Assembly: GCA_036365145.1 (NCBI GenBank) | Contig: JAEOAD010000013.1 | Coordinates: 43,155,001 to 43,219,000, forward strand | Source: Orientallactaga sibirica | Taxonomy: Eukaryota > Chordata > Mammalia > Rodentia > Dipodidae | Reading direction: 5' to 3' | Length of the DNA: 64,000 nucleotides | Shown: positions 22,301 through 33,670 of the stretch, piece by piece | Position numbering within the stretch: position 1 is the first letter of the stretch | Layout of the letters: the number at the start of each line of letters is the position of its first letter | Notes under the pieces: generated by a model | Told to the model about the DNA's origin: nothing | The model's input: only the letters and a program-made list of their open reading frames with translations | Database searches by the model: none | Translations under genes and position numbers: made by a program

Positions 22301-22663
22301 GGAAATATAGTGGAAGAATGAAAGTTGAGATGTAAAGAGAGGATGCGGGGAAATGTACAATCATTTAACCTACAAACATCTCAACAGTTAACATTCTATT
22401 TCCATTCATTCAGCAAGTCTGTACTGAGAGCCTTCTGCACTTCTTGGCACTGAGGTTTTAAACAAGTAATTGACCATGACATGACTTGCCTCATTGTAAC
22501 CTTTGGTATAATTTTAGATTTACAGCAGGCTTGAAGATAGTACAGAAAATTCTTATAGGCCTCTCCCAGGTTTCTCTAATGTTAATATCTTACAAAATGG
22601 TGGTACATTTATCAAAAGTACAGAATGAACATTGTGGCCGACTTCTATTTTTATTTTATTTTT

Positions 22664-23529
22664 TGGAGGCTGAGGATCAAAGCCATGGCCTCAGATCTTA
22701 CACATGCTCAGCAAGAATTCCACCATTGAGCCCAGCTTTTTGTTTTTTTGGAGAGAGACAGAGAGAGAGGGGGAGAGGAAGACAGATAGAGATGGGCACA
22801 CCAGCAGCCTCTCAGCTGCTGCGAACGAAATCCCTTGTGGTCAAGTGCAACATCGCGCCCTTGCGTCACTTTGCTAAACGTGGGACCTGGAGATTGGAAC
22901 CGACGTTCTTTAGGCTTAGGAGGCAGTCGCCTTAACCATTAAGCCATCTCTCCAGCCCCCCAGGTTTTGATTTAGATTTTGTTTGTTTGTTTTCGAGGTA
23001 GTGTTTCACTCTAGTCCAGGCTGACCTAGAACTCACTCTAGTTGCAAGCTGGTTGACTTACATTTATTTACAAGCAGAAACAGACACACAGATAATGGGC
23101 ATAGCCTCTACAAATGAACACAAGCAGCATGCACCACTTTGTATGTCTGGTTTCATATGGGTACTGGGGAATTGAACCTGGGCCAGAAGCTTTGCAAGCA
23201 AGTACCTTTAACCACTGAGCCATCTCCCCAGTTCTTGACTCTCACTTGGCCAAAGTCTTATTTTCTTTTGGTTTTTTGGGAAGTAGGGTCTCACTCTAGC
23301 CCAGGCTGACCTGGAACTTACTCTGTATAGCTTCAGGTTGGTCTCAAACTCACAGCTATCCTCCTACCTTTGCCTTTAGAGTGTTGGGCATGCCCAGGAC
23401 AGCCAGCTGCTGCAGAGGAACTCCAGACATATGTACCACCTTGTGTATTTGCCTACATGGGTCCTAGGGAATCGAACCTGGGTCCTTTGGCTTTGCAGGC
23501 AGCACCTTAACCACTAAGCCATCTCTCCA
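22664..23529 (-). mobile_element. ID-like, B2L-C, B1, B2L, B1, B2L, copy 2
   Basis: 22664-22737 ID-like; 22738-22960 B2L-C with the internal deletion; 22977-23046 B1; 23060-23234 B2L; 23262-23394 B1; 23395-23529 B2L. Confidence 0.82.
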
Positions 23530-23702
23530 TCTGGTTGACTCAGATTTTTAAAGGACTTATCTGACTCTGTCTATGGACATGGGGTAGGGCAAGGCGGAAG
23601 CAGGGCAACCAGTTAGCTGTAATGACATTAACTCAAGGGAGACATAATGTTGGCCTTGGCTTGGGTACTATCTATGAAAATGGAAAGAAGTGGTCAGATT
23701 TT

Positions 23703-24572
23703 AGGTGGGCATGATGGCATATGCCTATAATCCCAGCACTCAGGAGGAAGATCAAAAATTCGAGATCAGTCTGGGTCCCACAGCAAGTTCCAGGCTAGTT
23801 TGGCCTATGTAATGAGACTTGTCTGCAAAAGCAAGACTATAGAACAGAAGTCATCAGATTTTGAAGACAGGCCCAAGATTTGCTGAGTGCCTAGATTGGG
23901 GGTATAAGTTTAAAGAGAGGAATAAAACATGATCCCAGGATTTGGGGTACAAGAAAATGAAAAAATTGAGTTATGTGTTGAAATAAGGAAGTATATAGGA
24001 GGAAAGAAGTTGGAATTAGGAGTTAGCTTTCGGGTATGTTAATAAATTTGAAATGTACACAGATAACCAATAGAAGAGCCTGAGGTTCAGGTGAGTTCAC
24101 ACCAGAAACCAACAGCTGGCAGCTATAGAGAGCATAGGAAGAGTCATAAGGTGGATGGGTGTGGTGGCACACACCTTTTATTCCAACACTCAGGCAGAGG
24201 TAGGAGGATCACTATGAGTTCAAGGTCAGCCTGGGCTAGAGCGAGCCCTACCTTGAAAAACAAACAAACAAAAATAGTTAAAAGCAGGGAATAGTGAATT
24301 ATTCAATGTAACCACCTTTGGAAGAGGAACAAAGAGATCTACTGACCCTGCCTCAAGTCCATCTTCAGGATGGTGGCATGAGGTTTAGGTTTAAAGAGAG
24401 AGAGGGGACATAAGGTATGCAAAATTAATCAGTCCTTCAGGATGTGGTGGTGCACGCCTTTAATCCCAGCACTCAGGAGGCAGAGGTATGAGGATCATCA
24501 TGAGTTTGAGGCCACACTGACACTACAGAGTGAATTCCAGGTCAGCCTGAGCTAGAGTGAAAAAACAACAAA
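23703..24572 (+). mobile_element. Three B1 SINEs, copy 2
   Basis: 23703-23833, 24149-24273 and 24433-24572. The last keeps CACGCCTTTAATCCC where copy 1 has lost two bases. Confidence 0.82.
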
Positions 24573-25049
24573 AAAATCAGTCCTGGTCAAGGTGTGGGCC
24601 AGCCCATCATCATTGTCCTGTTAGAACTCTGTGAATTCTCTTTCCAAGACAATCTTTCTCCCAGGCTGGTGCCAAGACCCCAGCCTTTTCATTTTCCCAG
24701 CATGAGATTTCCAGTAAAATGCCAATTTCTTAGAGTCCATGGGAAAGGTGTATAAGTGCCTCTTTAGAATATCTTCATTCCTGTCAGGATGTTTACCCCC
24801 CCCACCCCAAGCCTCAGGGACCATTGTGGAAGAGGTGGCAGAAGACACAGAGTGGCCATGCACAAGACCTGCATAATAGAAGGAAAAAAGTGATGACATC
24901 AAAATAGAAGAGAGGGGGCTGGAGAGATGGCTCCAAGGTTAAAGGCACTTGTTTGCAAAACCTTCCTGTCTGGGTCTAATTCCCTATTATCTATGTAAAG
25001 CCATATATACAAAGGGTATAACATCTGGAGTTCATTAGCAGTGGCAGGA

Positions 25050-25089
<40 letters not shown>

Positions 25090-25175
25090 TGCGCGCGCTC
25101 ATAAATAAATAATATTAAAAAATGGAAGAGAAACTAAGTTAGAAAGAAGAGATTCAGCAGAGGGAGGGGGAAAAA
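24573..25175 (+). mobile_element. L1 3'UTR with B2L, copy 2
   Basis: B2L (+) at 24915-25118 with a (TC)n run at 25053-25086 that ends in GTGTGCGCGCGC. Copy 1 ends the run differently. Confidence 0.7.
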
Positions 25176-25513
25176 GGAGGGTGGTAGGAGGGGATGAATT
25201 CACTAGGTATTGGCATGTTTAGTGGTCAGGAAGAGAAACCAGCAAAAGAGACTAACAGAAGTACTTAACAACATAGATAACCAAGGGAAGTGGTGACTTA
25301 AAGGTGAAATAAAGCTTTAATATGGAGGGAAATTATTATCAGTCATACATTGCTGATAGTGCACAAACAGTGAAGATAAGAATTGACAGTTCAGTTTGGT
25401 TACATGGAAGCCATTGTTTCAGAAAAACAGAATGAGTTTGAGACAGGGGGACAGAGAAAGGAGAGGTAACACATACTATTTGTTCTTTCAAGTTTCTTCT
25501 AAAAGACAGAAGT
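25176..25513. other. Unique intronic sequence
   Basis: Nothing recognised; purine-rich at the start, where the L1-like purine run may continue. Confidence 0.45.
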
Positions 25514-25524
25514 AAAATAAGACT

Positions 25525-26285
25525 TTGGCTGGCATGGTGGTACATACCTTTAATCCCAACACTCTAAAGGCAAAGGTAGGAGGATGGCTGTGAGTTTGAG
25601 ACCAACCTGAAGCTATACAGAGTAAGTTCCAGGTCAGCCTGGGCTAGAGTGAGACCCTACTTCCCAAAAAACCAAAAGAAAATAAGACTTTGGCCAAGTG
25701 AGATGTTGGTTAAGAAACCTGGCCGGGCGTGGTGGCACACGCCTTTAATCCCAGCACTCGGGAGGCAGAGGAAGGAGGATCACTGAGAGTTCGAGGCCAC
25801 CCTGAGACTATATAGTGAATTCCAGGTCAGCCTGAGCCAGAGTGAGACCCTACCTTGAAAAACCAAAAAAAAAAAAAAAAAAAAAAAAGAAACCTGTATT
25901 TTAGCCATGCCTTTAATCCTAGCACTCAGAAGGCAGAAGTAGAAGTTCAAGGCCAGCCTGAGACTACAAAGTGAGTTCCAGGTTAGCCTGGGCTAGAGTG
26001 AGACCCTACTTTGAAAAAAACAACAACAACAACAAAAAGTATAACCAGGGTTGGAGAGATGGCTTAGTGGTTAAGGCATCTGCCTGTAAAGCCAAAGGAT
26101 CCTGGTTCAATTTTCCAGGACCTATGCAAGCCAGATGCACAAGGTGGTGCATGCATCTTAAGTTAGTTTGCAGTGGCTGGAGGCCCTGGTGTGCCCATTC
26201 TCTCTCTCTTTCTCTCTGCCTCTTTCTCTCTCTGTCAGTTTGTCTCTTTCAAATAAATAAAAATAAACAATATAAAAAAATTTTA
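25525..26285 (+). mobile_element. Cluster: B1, B1, B1, B2L, all sense
   Basis: 25525-25677 B1 with TSD AAAATAAGACTTTGGC (25514-25529, 25679-25694); 25721-25888 young B1; 25902-26037 shortened B1; 26048-26285 B2L. Confidence 0.9.
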
Positions 26286-26494
26286 AAAAGCATAACCAAA
26301 AAATATAATCCTCTCAGAGACTACAACTAATTGTACAGTGCTGTCAGACTGTATTGTGTGGACGTGTTCATCTTCTAATAAAACCTTGTCTGTCTATATA
26401 ATTGGAGAGAATTTAATTGAGATGAGAAGTGGATCTTTAAAAAATTACTTTTTTTTTTAAAATTACCTTTTTTGTGTGTGCGTTTGTTTTTGTG

Positions 26495-26625
26495 GAGAGC
26501 GGGAGGGGATATGATGGAGAGTGGAGTTCTGAAGGGGAATGTGGGGCGGAGAGGGAAATATGGTTTATTGTCTGTAAGTATAGAAGTTGTCAATAAAAAA
26601 ATTTAAAAAAAAAAAAAAAAGAAAA
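26495..26625 (+). mobile_element. L1 3' end
   Basis: GGGAGGGGATATGATGGAGA ... TATAGAAGTTGTCAATAAAA followed by A-rich sequence. It is the same terminal unit as at 27487, 34130 and 40130. Confidence 0.8.
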
Positions 26626-26638
26626 AAATACCATTTGT

Positions 26639-27248
26639 GCCAGGCATGATGGCTCAAGCCTTTAATCCCAGCACTCAGGAGGCAGAGGAGCACCTTGATT
26701 TTGAAGCCAGCCTGAGACCTCATAGTGAATTCCAATTTAGCCTGGGCTGGAGTGAGACCCTACCTTGAAACCACCCCCCCACACATACACAAAAAGCTGG
26801 GAGTCTTGGCACACGCCTTTAATCCCAGCACTTAGGAGGCAAAGGTAGGAGGATCACCGTGAGTTCGAGGCCAGCCTGAGACTACATAGTGAATTCTGAC
26901 AGCCTGAGCTAGAGTGAGAACCCTACCTTGGGAAACAAAAAAAAAAAAAAAAAAAAATTACCATTTATATGACATTGGTATTTACAACTTCAAATTTAAT
27001 TAAAACAACTTCCTTTTCATAACTGAATTAACTACAAGTAAATGGTATAGATTCAAATATATAAAAATAAATATATTCTTAAAAACAAGTGAGCTGGGCA
27101 TAGTGGCGCATGTCTTTAATCCCAGCACTAGGGAGGCAGAGGTAGGAGGATTGCCATGAGTTCAAGGCCACCCTGAAACTTCATAGTGAATTCCAGGTCA
27201 CCCTGAGCTAGAGTGAGACCCTATCTCGAAAACAAACAAACAAACAAA
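26639..27248 (+). mobile_element. Three B1 SINEs, sense
   Basis: 26639-26790, 26795-26957 and 27090-27248. Confidence 0.9.
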
Positions 27249-27336
27249 AAAACACACACACACACACACAAGTTGAGACCCTACCTCGAAAAACCAAAAA
27301 AAAAACAAACAAAAAACACACACACACACACAAGTG
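27216..27336. repeat. Duplicated B1 tail with (CA)n
   Basis: The unit GAGACCCTA(T/C)CTCGAAAA, then A/C-rich, then (CA)n, then AAGT occurs twice (27216-27272 and 27273-27332). Confidence 0.85.
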
Positions 27337-27486
27337 ATTACGGTGGAGCATGCGTTTAATCCCAGCACTCAGAAGGCAGGAGGATCACAGTGAGTTCCAG
27401 GCTACCCTGAGACTACATAGTGAATTCCAGGTCAGCCTGGGATAGAATGAGACCCTACCTTTAAAAAAAAAAAAAAAAAAAAAAAA
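27334..27486 (+). mobile_element. B1 SINE
   Basis: Sense B1 with a shortened left end and an A tail of about 25. Confidence 0.88.
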
Positions 27487-27615
27487 GAATGGAGGGAGGG
27501 AAGGGATATGATGGAGATTGGGGTTCTAAAGGGGTATGGGGGCAGGGGAGGGAAATATCATGCATTTTTTGTATATAAGTATAGAAGTTGTCAATAAAAA
27601 TTTTTTTTTAAAAAA
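27487..27615 (+). mobile_element. L1 3' end
   Basis: Severely 5'-truncated L1 terminal unit (ATATCATGCATTTTTTGTAT, AGTTGTCAATAAAAA). Confidence 0.82.
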
Positions 27616-27626
27616 GGAAAAGAAAC

Positions 27627-27833
27627 TGGGCTGGAGGGATGGCTTAGCAGTTATGGCACTTGCCTGTGAATCCTAAGAACCCGGGTTCAATTCTCCAGGT
27701 CCCATGTAAGCCGGATGCAAATGGTGGTGCATGCATCTGGAGTTTGTTTGCAGTGGCTAAAGGCCCTGGCACACCTATTCTCACTCCCCTCCCGTCTCAA
27801 ATAAATAAATAAGAAAAATAAATAAATAAATAA
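27627..27833 (+). mobile_element. B2L SINE
   Basis: Sense B2L with a double AAATAAATAA tail. Confidence 0.9.
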
Positions 27834-27874
27834 ACCAAGTGATTTTAACATGAAAAATAAAATTCTTCATTTTC

Positions 27875-28049
27875 TTTCTTTCTTTCTTTTTTTTTTTTTT
27901 TTTGGTTTTTCGAGGTAGGGTTTCACTCTGGTCCAGGCTGACCTGGAATTAACTATGTAGTTTCAGGGTGGCCTCGAACTCTCAGTGATCCTCCTACCTC
28001 TGCCTCCCGAGTGCTGGGATTAAAGGCGTGCGCCACCACGCCCGGCTTC
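27875..28049 (-). mobile_element. Young B1 with 15-bp TSD
   Basis: TSD AAATTCTTCATTTTC at 27860-27874 and 28050-28064. It is close to consensus. Confidence 0.93.
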
Positions 28050-28100
28050 AAATTCTTCATTTTCAAAGCTGCTGGTTAATCCTGATTTTGGAGCCTTTCT

Positions 28101-28146
<46 letters not shown>

Positions 28147-28618
28147 AGGTAAGGTCTCGCTCTAGCCCAGGCTGACCTAGAATTCATTCTATTCTTAGTA
28201 TAGCCTTGAACTCATGGTGATCCTCCTACCTCTGCTTCCCGAGTGCTGGGATTAAAGGCCTGTGCCACCATGCCCAGCTTGTTTTCATTTCTTTTCTTTC
28301 TTCTCCCCACCCTATCTCTTTTTTTTGGGGGGGGGTTTCGAGGTAGGGTTTCACTCTAGTCCAGGCTGACTTCGAATTCACTATGTATTCTTAGGGTGGC
28401 CTCAAACTCACAGGGATCATCCTACCTCTGCTTCCCAAGTGCTAGGAGGCGTGCGCCACCACACCTGGCTTTTCTCTCTCTTTTTAGGCAGGATCTCACT
28501 CCATCCCAGGAAGACCTGGAACTATCTCTGTAGCCCCAGGCTGGTCTCAAACTCATGACAATCTTCCTACCTCAGCCTGGAATGCTGAGACTAAAGGCTT
28601 GCACAAGCACACCCAGCT
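28101..28618 (-). mobile_element. Three B1 SINEs, antisense
   Basis: 28101-28279; 28318-28470 (lacking GGATTAA); 28476-28618 (old). Confidence 0.88.
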
Positions 28619-29167
28619 TTGTTGTCTTTTTTAGCTCACAATTTAGTTTCTTAAAATTTGATTGGGATGTGCCAGAACATATGGACTTGTAATAAATAGC
28701 TTTGCTTTCAAATATATCCGTTTTATACTCCAAGGATGTACTTACTGCCTTTTAAAATTAGTTAAACAGCATTTGTCTTTTGGCCTTTACCAAAAAAAAA
28801 AAAAAAAAGTCTTTTGGTGAAGCGTTTGGAATTGTAGTTTCTTCAGTATACTATTTCCCAAAATAGATGCACCAGGTGCCTTTGTTACTATAACAGTGTC
28901 ACCTCAAATAAATTGTTGGCTTAACATTGTGTAATGTTTTCTATCTTTAGAAGTCTCTCACATATCAAGGTTATACTTTGAGGAATACTTTATAGCTTAT
29001 AACAGCTTTAAGGTTCCAAGTGTACTAGACAGCAATAGTTACGTGAAGTACAATTCCACACTTTAAAGAGGGATGCACTGAAGGACAGACCAAGCAGGTG
29101 TCAGAATCAGACATGGAAGACATGTTGAAAATATCAACTCAGAAATTGACAGCAGTTGGTCAGTGTG
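28619..29167. other. Unique intronic sequence
   Basis: About 0.55 kb, nothing recognised. Confidence 0.5.
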
Positions 29168-29305
29168 CTGTTGTGGTTTGAATGTGAAGTGACCCCAGTG
29201 GACTCACGTGTTTAGATACTTGGTCCCCAGCTGCTGGGGCCAATTAGGAAGCTTGTAGCCAGCCTGTACAACAGAGGGAGACTGTTTCAAAGCCAAAACA
29301 AAAGC
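29168..29305 (+). mobile_element. MaLR-type LTR fragment plus B1 remnant
   Basis: GTTGTGGTTTGAATGTGAAG and TGTTTAGATACTTGGTCCCC are typical of the start of ERVL-MaLR LTRs. GCCAGCCTGTACAACAGAGG at 29258 resembles a B1 right end. Confidence 0.55.
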
Positions 29306-29817
29306 ATGCAAACAAACAACCCGACAGCACTGAATACTGGCAAGATGTGGAACAACCTGTCCTCTGTGACTGCCAGTGGACATGTACACATTACTGTGAC
29401 TTTAGGAAACGAAACATACACCTACTCCTGAACCCATCAGTTCCTCTTCTAGGTATTTATCCCAGCGAAGTGACAACATATGTCTACAAAATAACTCACA
29501 CAGGCTTGTTTACAGCAGCTTTGTTTATCAGCTTACATGTCCATCACCATGAGAACAAAGAAACCAGTATACTAATGAAATGAAAAACTATTCATGAAAA
29601 GGAGGGGCTATTAATACACATTAACATGGGTGAATTTTCAAAACATTTTGCTTTAAGTAGAATACATACTTGAGTCTATTTATTTGAAGTTTTGAAATAC
29701 ATGCAACTAATTTGTAGTAGAAAAAAATGACAACAGTGGCAAATGGGTGAGAACGAACTAGAAAGGAGCATGAGGAACTCTGAAATATTCATGATATCCA
29801 CTATTTTGAAAAGAACT
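29306..29817 (+). mobile_element. Ancient L1M 3' fragment, part 1
   Basis: CTTCTAGGTATTTATCCCAG, ACAGCAGCTTTGTTTATC and ATGGGTGAATTTTCAAAACA follow the order of an L1M 3' end. The ORF at 29347-29583 is L1-derived, not a host gene. It resumes at 30534. Confidence 0.75.
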
Positions 29818-29819
29818 GC

Positions 29820-30013
29820 AGGGCTGAAGAGATGGCTTAGCAGTTAAGGCACTTGCCTATGAAACCCAAGGACTCAAATTCTATTCCCCAGGACCCACAT
29901 AAGCCAGATGCACAAGGTGGCGCATGTGTCTGGAGTTCGTTTGCAGTGGCTAGAGGCCTTGGCATACCCATTCTCTCCCTCTCTCTTTCTTTCTGCCTCT
30001 CTCAAATAAAAAT
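29820..30013 (+). mobile_element. B2L SINE
   Basis: Sense, full length, inserted in the L1M. Confidence 0.9.
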
Positions 30014-30014
30014 A

Positions 30015-30533
30015 CTGGGCTGGGGCTGGAGAGGTGGCTTAGGGGTTAAGGCGCCTGCCTCCTAACCCTAAAAACACTGGTTCCAATCTCCAGCGTTCCA
30101 ATCTCCAGGTCCCACGTTTAGCCAGATGCAAAGTGACGCAAGGGCGCAATGCCGCACTTGACCACAAGGGGGCGCACACATCTGGATTTCGTTCGCAGCA
30201 GCTGAGACACTGCTCTCGCGCTCATCTCTGTCTTCCCATTACTCTCTCTCTCTCTCTCTCTGTCTCTCTCTGTGTCTCTCTCCAAAAAAGTAATAAAAAA
30301 TAAAAAGTTTTAAACAAATACTGGGCTGGAGAGATGGCTTAGCAGTTAGGCCTTGCCTGCAAAGCCTAATGATCTGAGTTCAATTCCCCAGTACCCACGT
30401 AAAGCCAGATGCATAATGTGGTACATGCAGCAGCTAGAGGCTCTGGCATGCTCATTCTCTCTCCCTCCCTCTCTCGCTCTCTCTTGTCTTTCTCTGCTTG
30501 TAAATAAATAATAAATAAAATAATTTTTAAAAG
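30015..30533 (+). mobile_element. B2L-C inserted at the 5' end of a B2L
   Basis: 30015-30320 B2L-C, with the CACTTGACCACAAGGGGGCG block and end CTCTCTCCAAAAAA. The target ATACTGGGCTGG is repeated at 30012 and 30318. 30321-30533 B2L. Confidence 0.9.
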
Positions 30534-30640
30534 GAATTCAGTTATACATGTATGTGCATTTATCAAAATTCTATGAATGTGTATATAAAAGGCATGCATT
30601 TTAAATTTTATTACAACCTGTAAAGAAATATTGAATTCTA
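30534..30640 (+). mobile_element. Ancient L1M 3' end, part 2
   Basis: TATGTGCATTTATCAAAATT ... GGCATGCATTTTAAATTTTA is the expected terminal part of the L1M started at 29306. Confidence 0.75.
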
Positions 30641-31225
30641 GTCAATGGTATGTATACTCAAGTATTTAAAAGGAAGTCCTAATCATAAGTTGCTTCAATA
30701 TGCATGAAAAGTAAGGTATATTGATGAATTGATCAACATATAGACAGTAACATATTAACGGCAGAATCTTAGTGATTGGGTTTATGAAATTACCTTTTCT
30801 GTACAGTTGAAATTCTCATAATATTCTGAGAAGCACAATAAGGCATTTGATACCTTTGCAAAGCAGTTCCTTACTTATTCAAGAGAAGTCAAACGTCCTT
30901 TAGAAGTTAAGTCATTTGCTCCTGTGTTTCTGGTGGGATGTAAGGGTTTTTGTTATTTTGGTTTTTGAGGCAGGGTCTCACTCTGGCCCCCACACATACT
31001 CATGGCCATCCTCCTACTCCAGCCTCCTGAGTGATACAACTATAAGCAGGTCCACACCCTGCTGGATGTAAGTTTTTCCAGAATCAGTAGAATATACTGC
31101 TGAGTTTCCTATATATTATGTTTCTTTGTGTTCCATCATTGAGAAGCTAATGTGCTTTATATGAAATCATCATTTAAGATCCCTTTAGCTTTGGGATAAG
31201 TTCTCATTATTTTCTTTTTTAAAAA
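30641..31225. other. Unique sequence with an old B1
   Basis: An old antisense B1 lies at 30946-31068. The rest (about 300 and 150 bases) is unique and is present twice through the duplication. Confidence 0.6.
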
Positions 31226-31452
31226 ATATTTTTGTTTATTTTTATTTATTTATTTATTTGAGAGCAACAGACTGAGAGAGAAATAGGCAGAGAGAATGGG
31301 CACACCAGGACCTCCAGCCACTGCAAACGAACTCCAGATGCATGTGCTACCCTGTCCATCTGGCTTATGTTGGTACTTTGGGAATAAAGCCTTGATTTGG
31401 GTCCTTTGGCTTTATAGGCAAGCCCTTAACTGCTAAGCCATCTCTCCAGCCC
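31226..31452 (-). mobile_element. B2L SINE (copy A)
   Basis: Antisense, with the GAATAAAGCCTTGA variant. Its counterpart is 32757-32983. Confidence 0.9.
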
Positions 31453-31550
31453 AGTTGTCATTATTTTTCAATATCAGAAATTCTTCCTCTACTTCTATTC
31501 TGAGACTGTATTTAAGGTTCTATCATAATTTATAAGAATCAAGTATTTGA

Positions 31551-32065
31551 CTGGGCTGGGGCTGGAGAGGTGGCTTAGGGGTGAAGGCGCCTGCCTCCTA
31601 ACCCTAAAACACTGGTTCCAATCTCCAGCGTTCCAATCTCCAGGTCCCACGTTTAGCCAGATGCAAAGTGACGCAAGGGCACAATGCCGCACTTGACCAC
31701 AAGGGGGCGCACACATCTGGATTTCGTTCGCAGCAGCTGAGACACTGCTCTCGCGCTCATCTCTGTCTTCCCATTTCTCTCTCTCTCTCTCTGTCTCTCT
31801 CTGTGTCTCTCTCCAAAAAAATAATAAAAAATAAAAAGTTTTAAACAAATACTGGGCTGGAGAGATGGCTTAGCAGTTAGGCCTTGCCTGCAAAGCCTAA
31901 TGATCTGAGTTCAATTCCCCAGTACCCACGTAAAGCCAGATGCATAATGTGGTACATGCAGCAGCTAGAGGCTCTGGCATGCTCATTTTCTCTCCCTCCC
32001 TCTCTCGCTCTCTCTTGTCTTTCTCTGCTTGTAAATAAATAATAAATAAAATAATTTTTAAAAGG
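31551..32065 (+). mobile_element. B2L-C and B2L (copy B)
   Basis: 31551-31852 and 31853-32065, counterparts of 30015-30533. Confidence 0.9.
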
Positions 32066-32171
32066 AATTCAGTTATACATGTATGTGCATTTATCAAAAT
32101 TCTATGAATGTGTATATAAAAGGCATGCATTTTAAATTTTATTACAACCTGTAAAGAAATATTGAATTCTA
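32066..32171 (+). mobile_element. L1M 3' end (copy B)
   Basis: Counterpart of 30534-30640, separated from the L1M body only by the duplication. Confidence 0.75.
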
Positions 32172-32477
32172 GTCAATGGTATGTATACTCAAGTATTTAA
32201 AAGGAAGTCCTAATCATAAGTTGTTTCAATATGCATGAAAAGTAAGGTATATTGATGAATTGATCAACATATAGACAGTAACATATTAACGGCAGAATCT
32301 TAGTGATTGGGTTTATGAAATTACCTTTTCTGTACAGTTGGAAATTCTCATAATATTCTGAGAAGCACAATAAGGCATTTGATACCTTTGAAAGCAGTTC
32401 CTTACTTATTCAAGAGAAGTCAAACGTCCTTTAGAAGTTAAGTCATTTGCTCCTGTGTTTCTGGTGGGATGTAAGGG

Positions 32478-32983
32478 TTTTTGTTATTTTGGTTTTTGAG
32501 GCAGGGTCTCACTCTGGCCCCCACACATACTCATGGCCATCCTCCTACTCCAGCCTCCTGAGTGATACAACTATAAGCAGGTCCACACCCTGCTGGATGT
32601 AAGTTTTTCCAGAATCAGTAGAATATACTGCTGAGTTTCCTATATATTATGTTTCTTTGTGTTCCATCATTGAGAAGCTAATGTGCTTTATATGAAATCA
32701 TCATTTAAGATCCCTTTAGCTTTGGGATAAGTTCTCATTATTTTCTTTTTTAAAAAATATTTTTGTTTATTTTTATTTATTTATTTATTTGAGAGCAACA
32801 GACTGAGAGAGAAATAGGCAGAGAGAATGGGCACACCAGGACCTCCAGCCACTGCAAACGAACTCCAGATGCATGTGCTACCCTGTCCATCTGGCTTGCG
32901 TGGGTACTGGGGAATAAAGCCTTGAACCGGGGTCCTTTGGCTTTATAGGCAAGCCCTTAACTGCTAAGCCATCTCTCCAGCCC
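32478..32983 (-). mobile_element. Old B1 and B2L (copy B)
   Basis: 32478-32600 B1; 32757-32983 B2L. The latter reads CTTGCGTGGGTACTGG, closer to the SINE consensus than copy A. Confidence 0.85.
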
Positions 32984-33126
32984 AGTTGTCATTATTTTTC
33001 AATATCAGAAATTCTTCCTCTACTTCTATTCTGAGACTGTATTTAAGGTTCTATCATAATTTATAAGAATCAAGTATTTGACCCAGTGGGATTTCTATAT
33101 AAACTATGTGATTAAAATAAATTACT

Positions 33127-33660
33127 AGGCTGGGCATGGTGGCACACACCTTTACTTCCAGTACTTGGGAGGCAGAGGTAGGAGGATCACTGTGAGTTTT
33201 GGCAACCCTGAGACTACATAGTGAATTCCAGATCAGGCTGGACTAGAGTGAGACCCTACCTTGAAAAATCAAAAATAAATAAATAGGCTGGAGAGATGGC
33301 TCAGCAGCTAAAAAAAAAAAAAAAAAAAAAAAAACACTTGTACCCGGCATGGTAGCTCAGCAGTTAAAAAGAAAAAGGCATTTGCGCCTGGTGTGGTAGC
33401 TCATACCTTTAATCCCAGCACTCAGGAGGCAGAGAGGTAGGAGGATTGCCTTGAATTCAAGGCCAGCGTGAGACTACATGGTGAATTCCAGGTAAGCCTG
33501 GGCTATAACAAGACCCTACCTCAAAAACAACAACATGTTCCCCAGAACCCATAGTGGCTCATGACTGTAATCCTAGCACTATGGCAGTGGAGACAGGAAC
33601 CTTTGAGCTAGTATAATTGATGAGCTTCAGGCCAAAGAGAGATCCTATTTCAAAAAATAA
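33127..33660 (+). mobile_element. Cluster: B1, interrupted B2L, B1, old B1
   Basis: 33127-33286 B1. A B2L head at 33288-33315 runs into a long A stretch. A partial second B1/B2L-like start lies at 33346-33384. B1 33385-33535 sits inside the B2L, which continues as TTCCCCAGAACCC at 33537; 33545-33660 is an old B1-like piece. Confidence 0.7.
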
Positions 33661-33670
33661 GGCTGGGGGT

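Larger units (their letters stand above)
21858..25175. repeat. Tandem segmental duplication, copy 2
   Basis: Begins AAAACATAAATGG as at 18523 and ends where GGGGGAAAAAGGAGGGTGG leaves the copy-1 sequence. Compared with copy 1 it lacks about 18 bases of the B2L-C body (after 22829) and differs in several homopolymers. Confidence 0.95.
30015..31550. repeat. Tandem segmental duplication 2, copy A
   Basis: 1536-bp block repeated immediately at 31551-33082. The breakpoints share only AC microhomology (30014-30015, 31550-31551, 33081-33082). Confidence 0.95.
31551..33082. repeat. Tandem segmental duplication 2, copy B
   Basis: Same order: B2L-C, B2L, L1M end, unique, old B1, unique, B2L. It differs by single-base changes, a shorter (CT)n run and a cluster of differences in the last B2L (about 32890-32945 versus 31360-31415). 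Confidence 0.95.

Noticed and set aside
22486..22935. 149-codon + strand frame
   Set aside because: It spans old repeat, an ID-like SINE and an antisense B2L-C. The equivalent region of the tandem copy at 19.3 kb has a different, shorter frame because of indels.
29347..29583. 78-codon + strand open frame with no internal stop
   Set aside because: It falls within an ancient L1 3' fragment (29306-29817) and has no splice sites or host-protein similarity that I recognise.
30015..30100. tRNA-like heads with A- and B-box sequences (GGTTCGATTCC-type) in B2L copies
   Set aside because: They are SINE promoters, not tRNA genes. No cloverleaf with a proper anticodon arm and acceptor stem is present.
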